Shown here piece after piece: positions 1-14,800 of a stretch of DNA of 64,000 nucleotides (its first letter is position 1; every line of letters begins with the position of its first letter). The notes below the pieces were generated by a model, which did not search any database, was not told where the DNA came from, and was given only the letters and a program-made list of their open reading frames with translations. The stretch is from Sphagnum compactum (Eukaryota > Bryophyta > Sphagnopsida > Sphagnales): NCBI GenBank assembly GCA_965153455.1, contig OZ234498.1:10664001-10728000 (forward strand), in the 5' to 3' direction. The position numbers and the translations under genes are program-made.

Positions 1-3000
1 CATTTTATACATTTACAAAATTATGAAGCATAGTTTAATTATTGCTTAAATGAAATTTCTTTTCCTTTAAGGACAAATTTATGTGCATTTGAACACATGA
101 ATGGTATTTTCCAATTTTTGAATTGTTATTTATCTTCAAGTTATAATAAATATCAACTTTTACCAAGTACCTAATCAATGTCTAATGATTTCATGGTTTT
201 AATTAACCATAGTTATGGATTTTTTATTTTTTTAATGTTGTAATTTCAGGGTCATGCAACTTACATTTGCTCTTAATTTATGTTCAATGTTGGGAATTTA
301 TTTTTTTTCTTTTCAAGATTTTGGTGGAATTTTGTCATGGGTATTTGCCAAATTTGGAATCTAACATTTGTTGGATTAAGCTTGGTTGAATTTGATTTAT
401 ATGTGTGTGATTAATGCAAATTGCATTTTTTGTGGTTGAATTAAGCAACCATGTGTTAAATGAAATTTGGGATTATGGATTATTTTTTAGTGAAAGTTAA
501 ATATGTTGTACTAGGAACACACCAAGGATGGGTATCTTTGTATCTTCCCAACTTCTTCACTCATTTCTTTTTGGCCAAGGAGACGTTGGGAGGGACCTTT
601 AAAGTAGGTTTGTAATTTTCATAAGGTAGGTATGAAGTCTTTTCAAACATATAGACACCCACTATTGGTGTTACATGGCATTTTGACTTTTGAAAAAACT
701 ATGACATAGGTTACTTAATATAGTTAAAAGTAAAGCTCATTCATTGCATATTATGTTCACCTCAATAGTTGTGCAAGTAACAAATTGTATACATGGGATG
801 ATGACTTTGTGTATCTAATATTAACTAATGTAATATATATGTATGGGATGTTCACCTCTTATTCATAAGTAAATCAAAATTCGAAGGTGGATCATAAAAC
901 TTGTAGCAACTTGTGTGATTGATTAGGTGGAGAGTTCATAATAAATTTATGATTTTTCTCATTTCAATTCTCTCATTCATTCATTGTCGATTTTCAACAT
1001 GGTATCAAAGTTTGGTTGTTTATGTGAGATGGAAAAATTATAATTATATTATATAATTATTCATTTTGACATTTTAAAAAATTTGGGGGCAGTTTTTTTT
1101 TTTTTTTTTGGGAGGGTGTGTTCTAGACATAACCATGATGATTTTGATCTTTGAAGCATTGAAAAGCTTGATGATAATAATTTTCATATTTGGCAGAGGA
1201 TGATCAAGTTTTTTTAACATGAAAAGGATTTATGGAAAACCATTTCAACAACAAGTTATGATCATCAAAAATTGAATTTGGAAAAAAAATAAAATTCTAG
1301 GATGCATTTTTTAACATCATTTATTCATGAGATAGACAAGATAATTTGTGAAACAATCTTCTTAAAGATTGTTAAATTTTTGTTGCATCATATTGCAAAT
1401 GCAAAGATGCAAAAAACATTTATAACAACTTTTATGCAACATCTAAAAACAACACCTTAATCTATTAAAACTATGTTGGGCGCTTTGTAATTTTAAAATG
1501 GAGCAAGCACTTCCATGCAAGTTTACATCAAATAAGCTTTGAGTGGTTGTTAATTAGTTAATGGAAAACATTGATCATGATAACATTTGGCATTTAAACT
1601 TTTGAAAATTTTATCATTTCTTTCATACGATTGTTTTGTTGGGTGTTCAAATTGATGAATTGTTTGTGCACAATTCATTGATGAATCAATATGTGGACAA
1701 TTGTTGCAAAAAAAATTATAATTGAAACAAGAAGAGCTTAACCATGGTACAAAACAAGAAGCACTAACTATTAACATGGTGTTATGGGAAGCTCAAGAGG
1801 AAAGTTGAACTATAGATCATGTCTTTTACATTGTCTTTTTTACATTGTATTTTATGATTGGATTTTAATGAAAATAAACACCTAGACAAGTTAATTTTAT
1901 AGTAAAAAATGATTAATTATTAAAACAACATAAAATAGCACATCAACCATTTTGGACATGATGGAATTATTAGTTTGTGTCCATGTCCGTTTTGATTCAC
2001 AACTAGTCATTCCATTCTGTTTAGTTTAACTAAAACTAGCAAATGTGACTTTTATGTTTTGACAAAAAATTGGTGTAAAGATGTTGACTAATAGGCAATG
2101 TAAATTACGGTCCTAATTTCTTAATATTTATTAAAAATTAATTTTATGAAAAATAATATGTATGTAAAAATAGCTAATATGTTTAACCTAATTACCATCC
2201 CTAGCCTACCCATGGACCTATTACCAACTTCGTACCATCCTATCACCTACTTATTACCTACAACCTACATATGTATTTATCTAATTATGTGACTAAAATT
2301 GTACATTTTCCATGTTGTAGTTCATATTTGTATTGTCAAGGTTTGCTCCTTTGAAAAGTACAATATGAAATTTCAAGAACTTTGAAAAAGAAATGGAAAA
2401 GAGCTTCAAGAAAACAACCAAAATCCAACTCTATAGGGTGCTATCAAAAGGAGGCATCAAATTGGAAGGAAAAATGTTTTGGAAAGAAAAAGTGAATTTG
2501 AATTCATGTATTAGGTACACATTTGAAACATTATACCTAATAAGTACATGACTTCAAATTCATTTTTTCCCTCCAAAACCTTTTGCCTTCAAAGTTTGTT
2601 CATTTGAACTTTGATATAGTTTTCAAGTCTAATTTTTGAACTTGTGCAAATGTGTGTAGCACAACTCTCTTACTACCATGGAGGTGCTAAATCATTTGTC
2701 AAACATAGATTCATTTGAAGATCAAGGCATGCATGCTTGTGAACAACTTTCCAAACCATTGAAAATGGATGGGATTCAAAGAAAATTATCGAAAGTAACT
2801 TGTAAATGATTTATATTATGCAAAATGTGACATCAAGAAAACATGGCAAAATGATTACCCATTGTTTTTTGTTCAAAAATTATACTAAAATGAACAAATA
2901 CAACATAGTTCTCATTGTTTTAAGGTTTGATTTATGTTTTCAAGTTTGATTTTGTGTTTGATTTCACATTTTTAAGTTTGATTTCAAGTATGCATAAAGT

Positions 3001-5447
3001 TTGTTTTCAAATTTTCAAGCCTTTTTTAAGTTGATTAGAGCATGTATGCTTATGAATAAAGCATTCACAATGGATAGAATTCATATGTTTTTGTTGGAAG
3101 TAATTTGGTTGACATGTATGCAAAATGTGACAAAATGATTACCTATTTTGTTTGGTTTAGAAAGTTTGAATGCAATGAGCAAATACAACAATGACCATTA
3201 CTAAACATGTTCCACCAATCCCCAAGTTGAAACCCATCTTAAACCACCTAAAGTGGAACTTGCCAAGACCACCATAACAACATTAATAAAACCACTAAAG
3301 AAATCACTTAAAACCCACCCATAACATCACCAATAAAACCATTCAGGAAACTCAAGAAAAATGAGCCATATTATTTTTGGAGACCCCAAGTATAATCAAC
3401 AACGGTTTGTCGAACAAGAATTACGAAAATTTAAAAATTAGGCCCCTACTTAAAATATTAACCCATAAATTTAAAATATTTTATTGGTAACAAAAAATAA
3501 ACAATGGGAACGTCCACAAAAATTCCTACTATTGTGGTATGTCACATGACCAAAACAACTCAAACACTAAGCTTGTGGTTTGGAGTAACATGGGTCCACC
3601 CAATTTCATTTGGGTGGTATTGCTAAGTGATTTAACTACATGATTTCTAGTAGTGATTATTTGCATAAGAGCCACAACAAAAACATTGTTATCTAAGTGA
3701 TGGTTAAATATGAAGTTTTGAACTTTGTTTCAATGGGATGCATATAATCAAGGCATTGACCATAGATAAATTGGAAGGTGTTGACAAATCATTATAGAAA
3801 TAATAAAATTAACATGATCTATAATGCATTAATGCACAACAAAAAAATTTATCGAAAAACATTTTAGTATTGTATACACATAAAGAGGTCATTAATCATT
3901 ATGGGAAAAATTCCTTAGTTTCGACAATTCGTTCATCTTCATGAAAAAGTTCTTTCATTTTTTCAACAGTAATGAATTGCAATTGAATCAAGGTACATTC
4001 AATTAATTGTTATAACATTTTGGCTATCGTGACATCATATTAGTTTGGAGTTTAGTGATATTCATGAATCTCAATTTGGATGTACAACTATTAGTGTTAA
4101 CCTCATGACAACATTTAAAATAAAATAGGGGTTGGAATTATAGGTAATTTTGTTGTGTGTTATAAGATTGACCATTTATTTTCTTAATAGATTGATTAGA
4201 CCACAAATATTCATTTAATAAGCATTCAAAATCTAGAGGTGGTAGAATGACACAAAAGATGTCAATGAACCAATCTACAAAGTATAACTTTCTATATGGA
4301 TTTTAAGGTTAGTATTAACTTGCCTATAATAAAAAGAAAGCATATCCTAGCCCAAGTTACATCAAATTGTTGAATGGAAGACTTTTTCAAGAAGTTAATG
4401 TTGAAGGATCAATTTGTGCAACAATCCATTTTGAATGCCTAGTTGGAAGTGATACTATTGAACATCAAGTTGCTTTAGTGTTTGAACACGTCAACATGAG
4501 AAGTATCGATCGGTGGTGGCATTTTCATCAAGATAGGAATTGTTTTAAATAAAGTTCCACAATGTTGTATTGATTTTTGAAACCATATTTGTTTTGGGTG
4601 GAATTACAAAGACCAAGTACTAACTTTTGTTTACCATATAACTTTTTGTAGCACAAATCCAACCATACATTGTTAGCCTAATGTATGGATATTCTATAAA
4701 ACTTTTTTATCATCCCATTTTAGGAAAAAATCGTCATTGTAAAGGTTGCCCATGTATATGCCTAAGATTATTTCATGGTCACCAAGTATGAACCATTTGT
4801 AATAGATTTTATGAAGTTAACATTTTCATGTACAATCAATGCTTAAAGGAATCAAGGATGATTTACTTTCATTCAATTTAAAACCAAACTTATCTTTATA
4901 TAAGATGCAAAGATCTCAAGCTTTTAATATATTATAAATAAAAAACATAGCAACATGTGTCATTTGAATAATTTTTAGAAAGGAAGCAGATTGGGCAAAC
5001 ACTACTAAAACAATTATAGCTTGAAAGTTGATCAGATGGACAACCTCCCAGACTAAAATGATGATGGGAATAGTTAAGGTTGATCTTAAGACAGATATCT
5101 ATCATTCAACATTAGTCATTGAGATCTTGATGCAGCATTTTCTCCTCAACACAAATCAAAAGATTGCACCAGAAGTTGTATTGCTGAAGTGCATGAGGCT
5201 TATACATCAAGGGTAATTACTTTAGAATTGAAGGAGAAACTACAACAAACTAAATGACCTCTTGCATCATCCAACAGATCACCAAGACATATGCAAACCA
5301 AAAATCAAAGAAATACAAAAGATTCAGAGGAGGAAGCAGACGCAATAGCACTTCCAATACCAAAAGTTTTGGCATCTCAGTTTTCTTTCAATTAACCATA
5401 TACAAATTGAAAGTTTTTAATGTTGTAAGTAAAAGGTTTAATTTTAA
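1..5447. other. AT-rich intergenic DNA, no gene recognised
   Basis: Very AT-rich sequence with few CG dinucleotides by eye and stops in all frames. Open frames are short (under about 65 residues) and show no family motif. A plus-strand frame at 4367-4552 looks mildly coding-like, with residues such as HFECLVGSDTIEHQ and a WWHF block, but I cannot assign it. Small local repetitions of a 'tttgattt' phrase lie near 2920-3010. It is best read as old, decayed repetitive DNA. Confidence 0.5.
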
Positions 5448-5811
5448 CTAAGAAAAGTAAAAGGGTCCATGGATATAACCTTGTTTGACTTCACAATAGA
5501 TATTGAAATCATTAAAAAAAATTATAATTAGCATCACAATTGATTTGTTGTGAAATGTGAGGGACAAAAATATTAAATAAGATTCAAATTTTAGTTTCTC
5601 AATAGAAGCTTGTAAAAACTTCTAAAAACATATTCATATTTTTTTCAATGTCCATGAGAAAATAAAATATGGGCTTTTGATAATCATGCATGTAATATTG
5701 GACCTCCAAAAAGATGACTATATTTTCATTGATGTTTCGACCAAGAACAAAGTCAATTTGATCATTTAAAATAATTTTTTGCATAACTTTTATGGTTAAA
5801 AGAGTGGTCAT
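5448..5811 (-). pseudogene. Decayed LINE (non-LTR) reverse transcriptase fragment
   Basis: Read on the minus strand, 5811 to 5599 encodes a stretch matching the start of plant L1-type LINE reverse transcriptase. A QKIILNDQIDFVLGRNI block corresponds to the family's 'P.I...Q.GFV.GR.I..N' motif. It is followed by an 'EV..YMH' helix and a MDIEK block, which is motif A and retains its aspartate. The frame then breaks, and a second frame (about 5620 to 5448) continues with FNIYCEVKQGYIHGPFYF, the counterpart of the family's 'GVRQGDPLSP.LF' motif B. The order and spacing of the motifs are right for the family, which is why I trust the call. The YADD motif, the endonuclease and any 3' end are not recognisable. 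The element is broken by the frameshift, substituted motif residues (the AYD of motif A is lost) and stops, so it must be inactive. Confidence 0.72.
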
Positions 5812-8800
5812 ATGGTATTTTTTTAAAAAAACTTTCTAAAGGAAAATTTAATAATTGATATTAATCATTTTAAACATGTTTCCTTATTAATTGGAATTTA
5901 AAAACCTTCAATAACTTGGGAGTTTGGAATGTAACAAAAAAATGGACACCTTAGTATATATGTCAACACCTTTCATAACACTAAGAAAGGAGGGTCATTT
6001 ATACCTTGGTCTATTGGCTTGGCCTAATGTGAATAAAAAAAAGTGGCCTCATGTAGAATATCCTAAATATTAGTGACTACATTAAACTAAAGTTAGTTTC
6101 AATCTTAATGATAAATGACTTTTGAGCTCTAAATTTTATGAGCTTGAAGAAAAGCAAGCAATGAGATTTTGTTGCAATGTGAAATGTCATTATAATAATC
6201 AACAATATTTAAAACAACTTGTTTTTCCCACAAGTGGTCCAACACAATTTGGTTTTGAGCAAAAATACTCATTAACTTGCAAAATTACTTTTCAAATGTC
6301 TTAAATGGCTATTTACCTTATTTGAGCTTATTCTTTAACATACATCTCAAAGACATTTCTCAAATTACATACTTAAAACTTTCCTATCAATTTTTTGTAT
6401 ATGGGAAAAACATATTTAACACAAGTGAAATTATGAATGGTATTTTCTATGAGGTTTTAGAAATTGGGTTTCTTGAACAGGGAAACATTTAACTTCCAAT
6501 AGTTAGAACCTTTTTTAATGGCAATGATATCATGGATAGTGAAAAAAAACTTTAGCTTCATGGTCAACTTGATAGATGAAGGAAAATGAACATGAACTTA
6601 TAGCCATTAGTGAAAGTTCAAGCATTTTTTGTCACATAACAACAACCAAGTTTCATGGACATATTGTGATGTGTAGAGGAAAAAGTGAAGCCGTTTAAGA
6701 AAGATGATAATGCCTAAAGAGATTTTACAAATCATGTTTAACTTCAACAAGATCTTCAAATTTTGAACTTCCCACTTGGTCATTTTATGCATTTGGGTGA
6801 AAACCACTACAATGACCATTTTAAACTATCACAACCCAATATATTTTCCTAAATCCAAGTTACAATATTATATATTATTCAAATGCACTACAAGAATTTA
6901 GAATATGGATTCAAATAAATGAAGCTAACATTTTTATCTTTCCAAATTCACAATTATTATACTAAAATCATCAACATTCAAACAAATTTGGATTTTGCAA
7001 GCAAAACAATTGTCACAACCCATAACACATGGTTTTATGGAGTTAATGCTTACAATGAATATGGTCCAATGTATTCATAACTTTGGGAAATGAGACTTTG
7101 AAGGTTTATAACACTTAAGATCAAAAACTCAAAGAAGAAAAGAATTTTTTTTGGGGTGTTATTCCACATTAGGGAACTCAAACATTGTAATAGGTTACAA
7201 AGTTCATTTATATATATATTTCCAAGACCTACCTTTCATGAAAATGTGTTAAAAGATTCACAATAGGTTCATTTAAAATTAGACATATAATTATTTGGAA
7301 TTTTATTAGTAATTTCATTATAAGCAATAAGCTCCAAGAAAAATTTCGAGAAATTACTTCTAATTTAAACTAATTTTGGACAACTAGGACATTGTTGTTT
7401 TTGGTTCATTCATTTGAAAAACACTTATATATCCAAAGAAAAATTTAATATGAAGTTTCAGTCATTAACAATAAAGTACTTTTCAAGAAGGTGTTTTTGG
7501 AGAATAAAGTTGAACAATTCATTAAACTTTTTTGTGATGGTCCTTTGGTATGATAATATTGTAATCTCTATATATTCTTCATCTTCCTAAACACAATCAA
7601 CTCTAGTGTAGTGATCTTTTTTTATCATTGTAATTGTTGATAACATTGATTGACATGAAAAAAATATTACATGTTTTGTTTCTTTCAACCCCATGGAAAA
7701 TTTGTTTTAAGGTGAGTTTTTTTGTTGAAAGTTGATATGGTTTTAAATGTTCACAATTTATTCAATATAATGAAGTTTGTTTATGTCAAAGTCTGGTTTA
7801 ACATATGATTTTTTTTTGTAGGTGGCATGAGAAAATTATGATGAAGACAAATTTTGATTCTACAATGAATGAAGTCCTTGTAGTCTTTATGTTTGATTTT
7901 GATGTTGTTGAAATTATGCAAACAACCTATATATTTTTCTTATTCTTGTTGTTTCTTGTTCCACTATTGAGCAAATAATTAACGCTAGACCAAGAAGAGG
8001 AAGAAGGGTGAAAATCCTTTAAGGTGTACCACACAGGACGAAAAGGGCCTAGTCCTTATTGTAGTCTTTTTTTACCATATATTTTTTATCCCGATAAAAA
8101 ATAATGGGTCAAAAGTTGTCAAAATTTTCAAAAGGACTATATAAACCATTAAAATTATAGATTCCATCATAATCATCCATGTGTCTTTACATGGTAAAAA
8201 TGACTAAGTAAAAAAAATTTAAAAAGGTGACGTTGTGACAAGATTTTTGTATACCTCAAAGAATTTGGGCCCAGAACAATGTGATCAATGTTTGGGGATG
8301 TATTTCACGACATAGATTGCCATATCACAAATTGTCCATTTTTTTCCATTTTTTTAGTTTATTAAAAATTTACATTTTAATCTTCCAAATTTAGAAACTT
8401 GAACCTTTTGCCACATACTTGGAATTATAAGTTTTCCATTTAATATGCACACATGTTTGATAGATGTTAGATTTGAACATTCTTTTCTTCACCCTCGGCC
8501 CGCTTTGACTTTCCATTATCCTATTAAAATTTTGTATTATGATAATGGAAAGTAGGGAAAACATAGTTTCATGATGTTCTATGACTTGTGGATGGGAGGA
8601 ATGTGAATGCACATAGCAATGTGAAGCCCATTATTCATTAATTAAACTTACAATTTCATGATATATGCAACAATGATTAATGCATGAAATAATTTTATTC
8701 AAGTGTGAGGTTAGTGTGAACAATTATTACCATACACAAGTAAATTTGATAATCAATGTGAATTAGAATAAATGTGAATTTAAATAAAAAAATGCTAGAT

Positions 8801-11800
8801 TTTTTTACAAGGGTAGATGTTTTAATAAATAAAAAATGAAATGATAATTCACCACCCATAGTGTTATCTTTTAATTATTTATACATTGTAAAATAATAAA
8901 CATACAAAAGCATCAACTTAAGCCTTTGGTCACCTCACAATGTGGTTTCAAATGATTCACAACTATATGCATTGTAATTATCAAACAAGTGTTCATTTTA
9001 TGCACCTTATATTCTTAATAAAATTTACTAGAATTGCATTTAATAATGTCTCCAATGTTGTAGGTAACATTTTTATCAATTCAACTCCAAATACTGTATC
9101 TTGAGAAACTAACAAATGCATGTTGCCCAATAATTATTTTATTTCCATATCAAAATTTCATTAAAATAATGTGACAATGATATTGAACAATTAAGGCTTT
9201 TGTAACAATTGTCAACTTAGATTTTAAAAAAATAGTCAATTTCCCAATCCACACACCATTAGCTAGTGAAAACTTTGGTAGCTTACCTTTTTTGATATTC
9301 AAGTTACATTTTTTCAAATATTAAAGGTTTTTTTTAAGTTCAATATCCTTGCTTTGCATAAAAGTAAACCTTCTAATTCTAGGTAAATGTGATGTGTGAA
9401 TTCACAGAACTGACTCATAACATTACTATGATTATTATTTACAAGTTGGGAACAATTGAATTATGATAAAAAATTTCAAAGATTTAAATTTTAAATTTTT
9501 TCATCTTACAAAATGCAACATCACAAAAAATGAAAGATCCGCTATCAAAATAATTAAAAACTCACTTTTACATGTGTATTGAATGAATGAATCACAACCC
9601 CTCAATAATAACTATGCACACTAGGTGTATATTTCCTACTTGAACATAAAATTAAAAAGTTACGAGACACATAACTCCTATGAGTAATCAAGATGGCATA
9701 AACCGTAGCCATGGGTTAGGTTCAACATTAAATAATTATTAAAAACCTTGAACAAATTTTTTAAAAAATTAAACATTGAAGTGTCGAAAAATGTGATAAA
9801 ATCACATTGGAAATGATGAAAAAATGATAAATGCACCTTGAAAGTGAAAAAAATCTAAAATTTTGTAGAAGCTGGTAAAAAAAAGTCATGTTCTTTGTCA
9901 TTCATTAAAAATTTGTCACAATATTGATGAGTATCCCCACATAGATTCACTCATAATTCATTTAACTAGTGATCTTTTTCTCCAAGAACAATAAAAGTGT
10001 AGTGAGAAATAGGCGAGGGGATGACAGTGTGAGCACTGAAACAAAAGTGTTATTGGAAAGCAATTGAATGCTCAAACAAATTTCATTAGAAAATTTCATT
10101 TTCATTAACGAAAATTTTAATAATTATTTCTATAAAAACAAATTACATTTTTGAAAATAATTAATTATTAGTTTTTAATGTGTCAAACCTAACCCGAAGC
10201 TACGGTATGTCATTTTCATGTTGGGCCATGATGAAAAAAATTTCACAACCACACCCTTATTTGGATAATTATGGAAACTAAATTGGAAAAATGAAGAAAG
10301 GAAAGCCACCCCCTTACACTAACACCTTTATTGGTACCTTCATCTTTTTTAATAAGGCTTTTCAAAACAAATAATTAGTGGAGGAAATGTTGAATTTGGA
10401 CTCATACATGCCCTAATTTAGTCTAGGGATGGGAGATCTACAATGTTTATAAGCTTCCCAAACCAAATTTAAGATTTTTCTTTTTATCACATGGTATTAA
10501 TATAGGTATTGGCTCATTGACAATCATAGGATTCATCAATAGTCATAGGGTCAACCTTCAGTGAACCAACACCCATAATGGTACCATAGTACCATTCAAA
10601 ACCCCGAATTTTTTAAAAATTTCTTCTAAATTACAAATATCCCATACTTGCACAAAATCAAGGTCTTTGAATCCAAATCTAACATTTTTGTGTCTTGATA
10701 TGGCCACTAAGAAGCCTCACTAAAAAAAGGTGAAGGCATGCACCAATTTGGGTACTAGTTCACCCCACTCTCTTTGAGTTGGAACTTGGGTCACCCATGA
10801 ATATGGTGGGTGGCGGAACATTATTTTCCAAAGGTAGCCTTTGTTCTCAAAGTCATTGTTTAAGATTTTGGATTACATTGAAAAGTCAATGAACTAAATT
10901 GTGCACGAAAATATTGTTCAAAATAAATGTAGAATCCATATCATTCTTTGCCAACACATGCAATATGTAGTTTTCTTCTTTTCAAATGTGATCAGCAATA
11001 ATGAAACAAGCCCAAGAAAACCTAAACTCCTCAATTTCACATTTGGGTTTTATTTATTTAATAAAATAAACATAATCTTCATAACTTTGAAAATCCTCAA
11101 TACAAACTCTCATTAATTCCCATGTATAAAAACTTGACCACCAAGTATCCTAATATGCAATTAATTCAAAATTTTAATCAAATAATCCATTTATACTAAT
11201 GGCATAAGTTGAACAAAAATAAACATAATATGACTGTTAAGGACATTAGGTTTGTGTAGACAATGATGTTTTGGCTTCATACATGATCGTATTTTAAAAC
11301 TAAATCTTCTTCAAAAGAATTTGAAAATGTTTTCCTAAATTGTATGTTCAAGGCTATCAAGACCAAATAACAATTCTTTTTTCTACCCTTGAGCATCACC
11401 CACTTTTTCAACTAAATGTTTGTTTAAAAATGTTAAGAACATTGTTCCAAGTTATATGTTCATGACCATAATTTAGACCATGTAATGGTGAACCCAAGGA
11501 AAAAAAACAAAATAATCAATGGGTGGGTGTGTGGGTTGCATGATGGAATTAGAATTCCAACATTTTGGAGAATTTCAACAACAATATATAATACTAACCA
11601 CCACAAAATCCGCACACTAACTCCACTGGCTCCTAGGAATGGAAAGAAGTCAATGTCAAACACCATAAAAAATATTGGGTTTCTATGCAAATGTCACTAT
11701 AACAAAAGGTGTCCTTGTATGCCAAGTGATTTCACTAGATTTTGAGTGAATTCATTGGTCTAGTGAACGGGGGACTAGTGAACTGCACCCACATTTTGTA

Positions 11801-14800
11801 GTAGTGTGTTGTTAAAACAGTTGAACTAAAATAGGTGTAACAATAAACAAATAATCTAGTTATCCATGTGAGTGTTTTAAGCATTTTGGGGCAAAGATAG
11901 TACCCAATCTTTGAAATAATCTAAAATCTAATGTTCAATTTCCATGTGTAAAACGATATAAAATTAATGAGCCGCCATCATAAATGGATACGACAATTTT
12001 GGTGAAATCTTTCCATTAGATTAAAAAACTTGTGATGAACATCTCAAACATGTATGGAAACATCATGACCCATAATTATGGATGGGTGGAAGAGTTGAAT
12101 CAAGGATGGAAATGTGGTGCTATTGTAGAGGTGGCCAATGAAATGCAATTGAAAGACCAAATGTGGTTACCATTTTAATTATTGAAATGTTCTTATTTTG
12201 TTCAATTTTACATGTATTGGATGCTATTATATATGGTTAAATAAGTAGGACAATAATGCTTATCTCATTTTGAATTCACTTTGGGGTGGGTGTAAAATAA
12301 GATGAACCATTTTTTGCATCACGCTACAAGTATTTGCAAAGTGTCATACATTAACATGCCATTAAATAATGTGCCATAAAATCATCGTTAGGTCAAATTT
12401 GCCGTTGAAATGAAATTTTCAACTTGAATAAGAAGACATATACATATAAAATTATAACATATATTCTCCAAATCTAGAACATTTGGACTTTTGAAATTGA
12501 AAAATATGGATTGGATTTTTATTTATGGCTTTATATAAATACATTTATGTTTATGAATTTTGTTTGGGTTATCTTACATGAACTTTATATGATATATTAA
12601 ACTAAAAGTAACAACTAGATGCAAAAAAAAAATGTTAACAAAACCTTAACCCAAAAAAAATATGGATTCTCAATATTTTCAAATGGACCTTAATTTCAAA
12701 AGTCCATATCATACTCTTTTTTTGATGGATTTTTAATGTTTTTTTAAAAAACAAGCATGTTAAAGAATTATTTAGTTAATGGATTTCATTCACATAATTT
12801 TTATTATTTCATTAACCACCTTTGATCCCCATTGAAACAATGATATCACAATATATTACAATTTTAACACTACCAAATGAATTTTTAACAAACAATTTAT
12901 TCATTGAAATTGGTCCACCTTACTTTGCAACTACCCTTTCTGACTATTTGGCAATGTGATTCAAAAGAAAGGCTAGTAAAATGAACTTTCATGGGATGAA
13001 GTATGAATTTGTATGTTCATCCAAAACTTGGAGTTTAAAGGGGTAAGTCTTATGGGTCGGTCAAAGGAGCTACAGGCACCAAGGTAAAAGTCTTTTTCTA
13101 AGGACTACACATGACACACATGTCATTTCTGCATTGATTTATAATTTTGTATTTTGTATTTCAGACCATTTAACACTACATTTTGACTACAAATTGATTT
13201 TATATCATGTATATTATGCATTCATGGCCTCTATAACATATATATATGAACAACTTTTATTAAAATCACATTTTCAAAATTCATAATTTTCAAGATCAAA
13301 AACATTTTTGAGCAAAATGTGCTCAAATGGGTTATAAAAAAAAATCATCAATTCAAGTCCTTTTGCCCTTCTTATCATCAATGTTAAAATCCTTTCTAAT
13401 TTTCAAAAGGAATGGTGCACATTTGGTAGAAAAAATGACATTTGCAAATAAACAAGGATTGAATGTTTTGAACATGCAAAAACATTTTTTATTCATGTTA
13501 AGCTTTGAACATGTAAACTTTGTAATTAATGGAAAATATTCCCCAAAAAATGCATTCCAAACTATTATGTTTCCCTTGTGATTTTTTAAACATATAAACT
13601 ATAGTTTTCGTAAGTGTCCATTCACTTGGGTGGTTCCTTTGATTGTGATTTTACCCTTACATCTAAAAATAAGTTTTAAATTCTAAAAACATTTAAGTTG
13701 AAATGGATGTTTTGGACTAAATTTAATTTATGACAACTTAAGACCTAAGAAATATACAAAGATAAATGTTAAATAAGGGTTATGATATTAATGTAAACCA
13801 CTAGTTGTAAAAAACTACAAACACCATTCTTGTGGTATAAGGTTATACAAAATGGGATAATACTCTATAGATGTCAAAGTTTAATTTCCCCCTTGCTTAA
13901 AATCTTATTGTATGAATTTTCAAAAAAATTCTTGTTATTTATGTTAGATATGGTCAAATGCAAAATGGTTGTTTCTCTTGACTTAAATTAACAATTCACA
14001 GTCATGACGCAAGGTTTAATTGGAAGTCTTTCTCAGTGATGATATAATGTACATGTTTTAAGATCTAGTATAATTAGATTAGTGTTGCTTGTGAAAGAAA
14101 GTTGTTTTGGGAGTGTAATTGTTGTTAAAGTTTTAATGAATGTAGGAAGAAGTGAGGAGTAGTTGCTGGAAATTAGTGGTTTATAGGAAGACAAGTAAAC
14201 CATATCAAAATTAATTTGTAATGGTGGTTTGGATCTTGATTTGCTTCCAAAAGCTATTACGAAAAGTAAAGGTATTGATTATCTCCGCATGAATTAATTC
14301 AAGGCTAAGGGTCATGTCCCAAATCAAACATTGGGAAGTGGATATTCATGTCCAACAATGTTGAACTCTTTAGTGTGCTTATTATACATGGGCTATTGTA
14401 AGTTTTTTGAACCCATCATTTAATATTGCTTACATTGTTTTTGTCCATAAATTGTTCTACATACATATGTTGTTTGCAAGTTGACAAGCTTGGTGTTAAT
14501 AATATTTTAACAAAGTTTTATTTTCAATATTGTTGGTTATTTCACTTCCAACTTATGTTTCAAACTTGAATTAAGGATGGGTATCTAAATGGAGGTCGAC
14601 AATGCACAAGAGGAGTTGGCAAATTAGCATGCATGTATAACACAAAATGTGTATTTCATGTAGTCATATGTCCTTAGTCATATATCATTAGTCATTGTTG
14701 CAATTATAATGCGATTACATGACTATCCGACCAAGTGACTATATACTACATGTGTATTATTAATAATGAAATAACCCATTAATTTGGGTACCCACACTAT

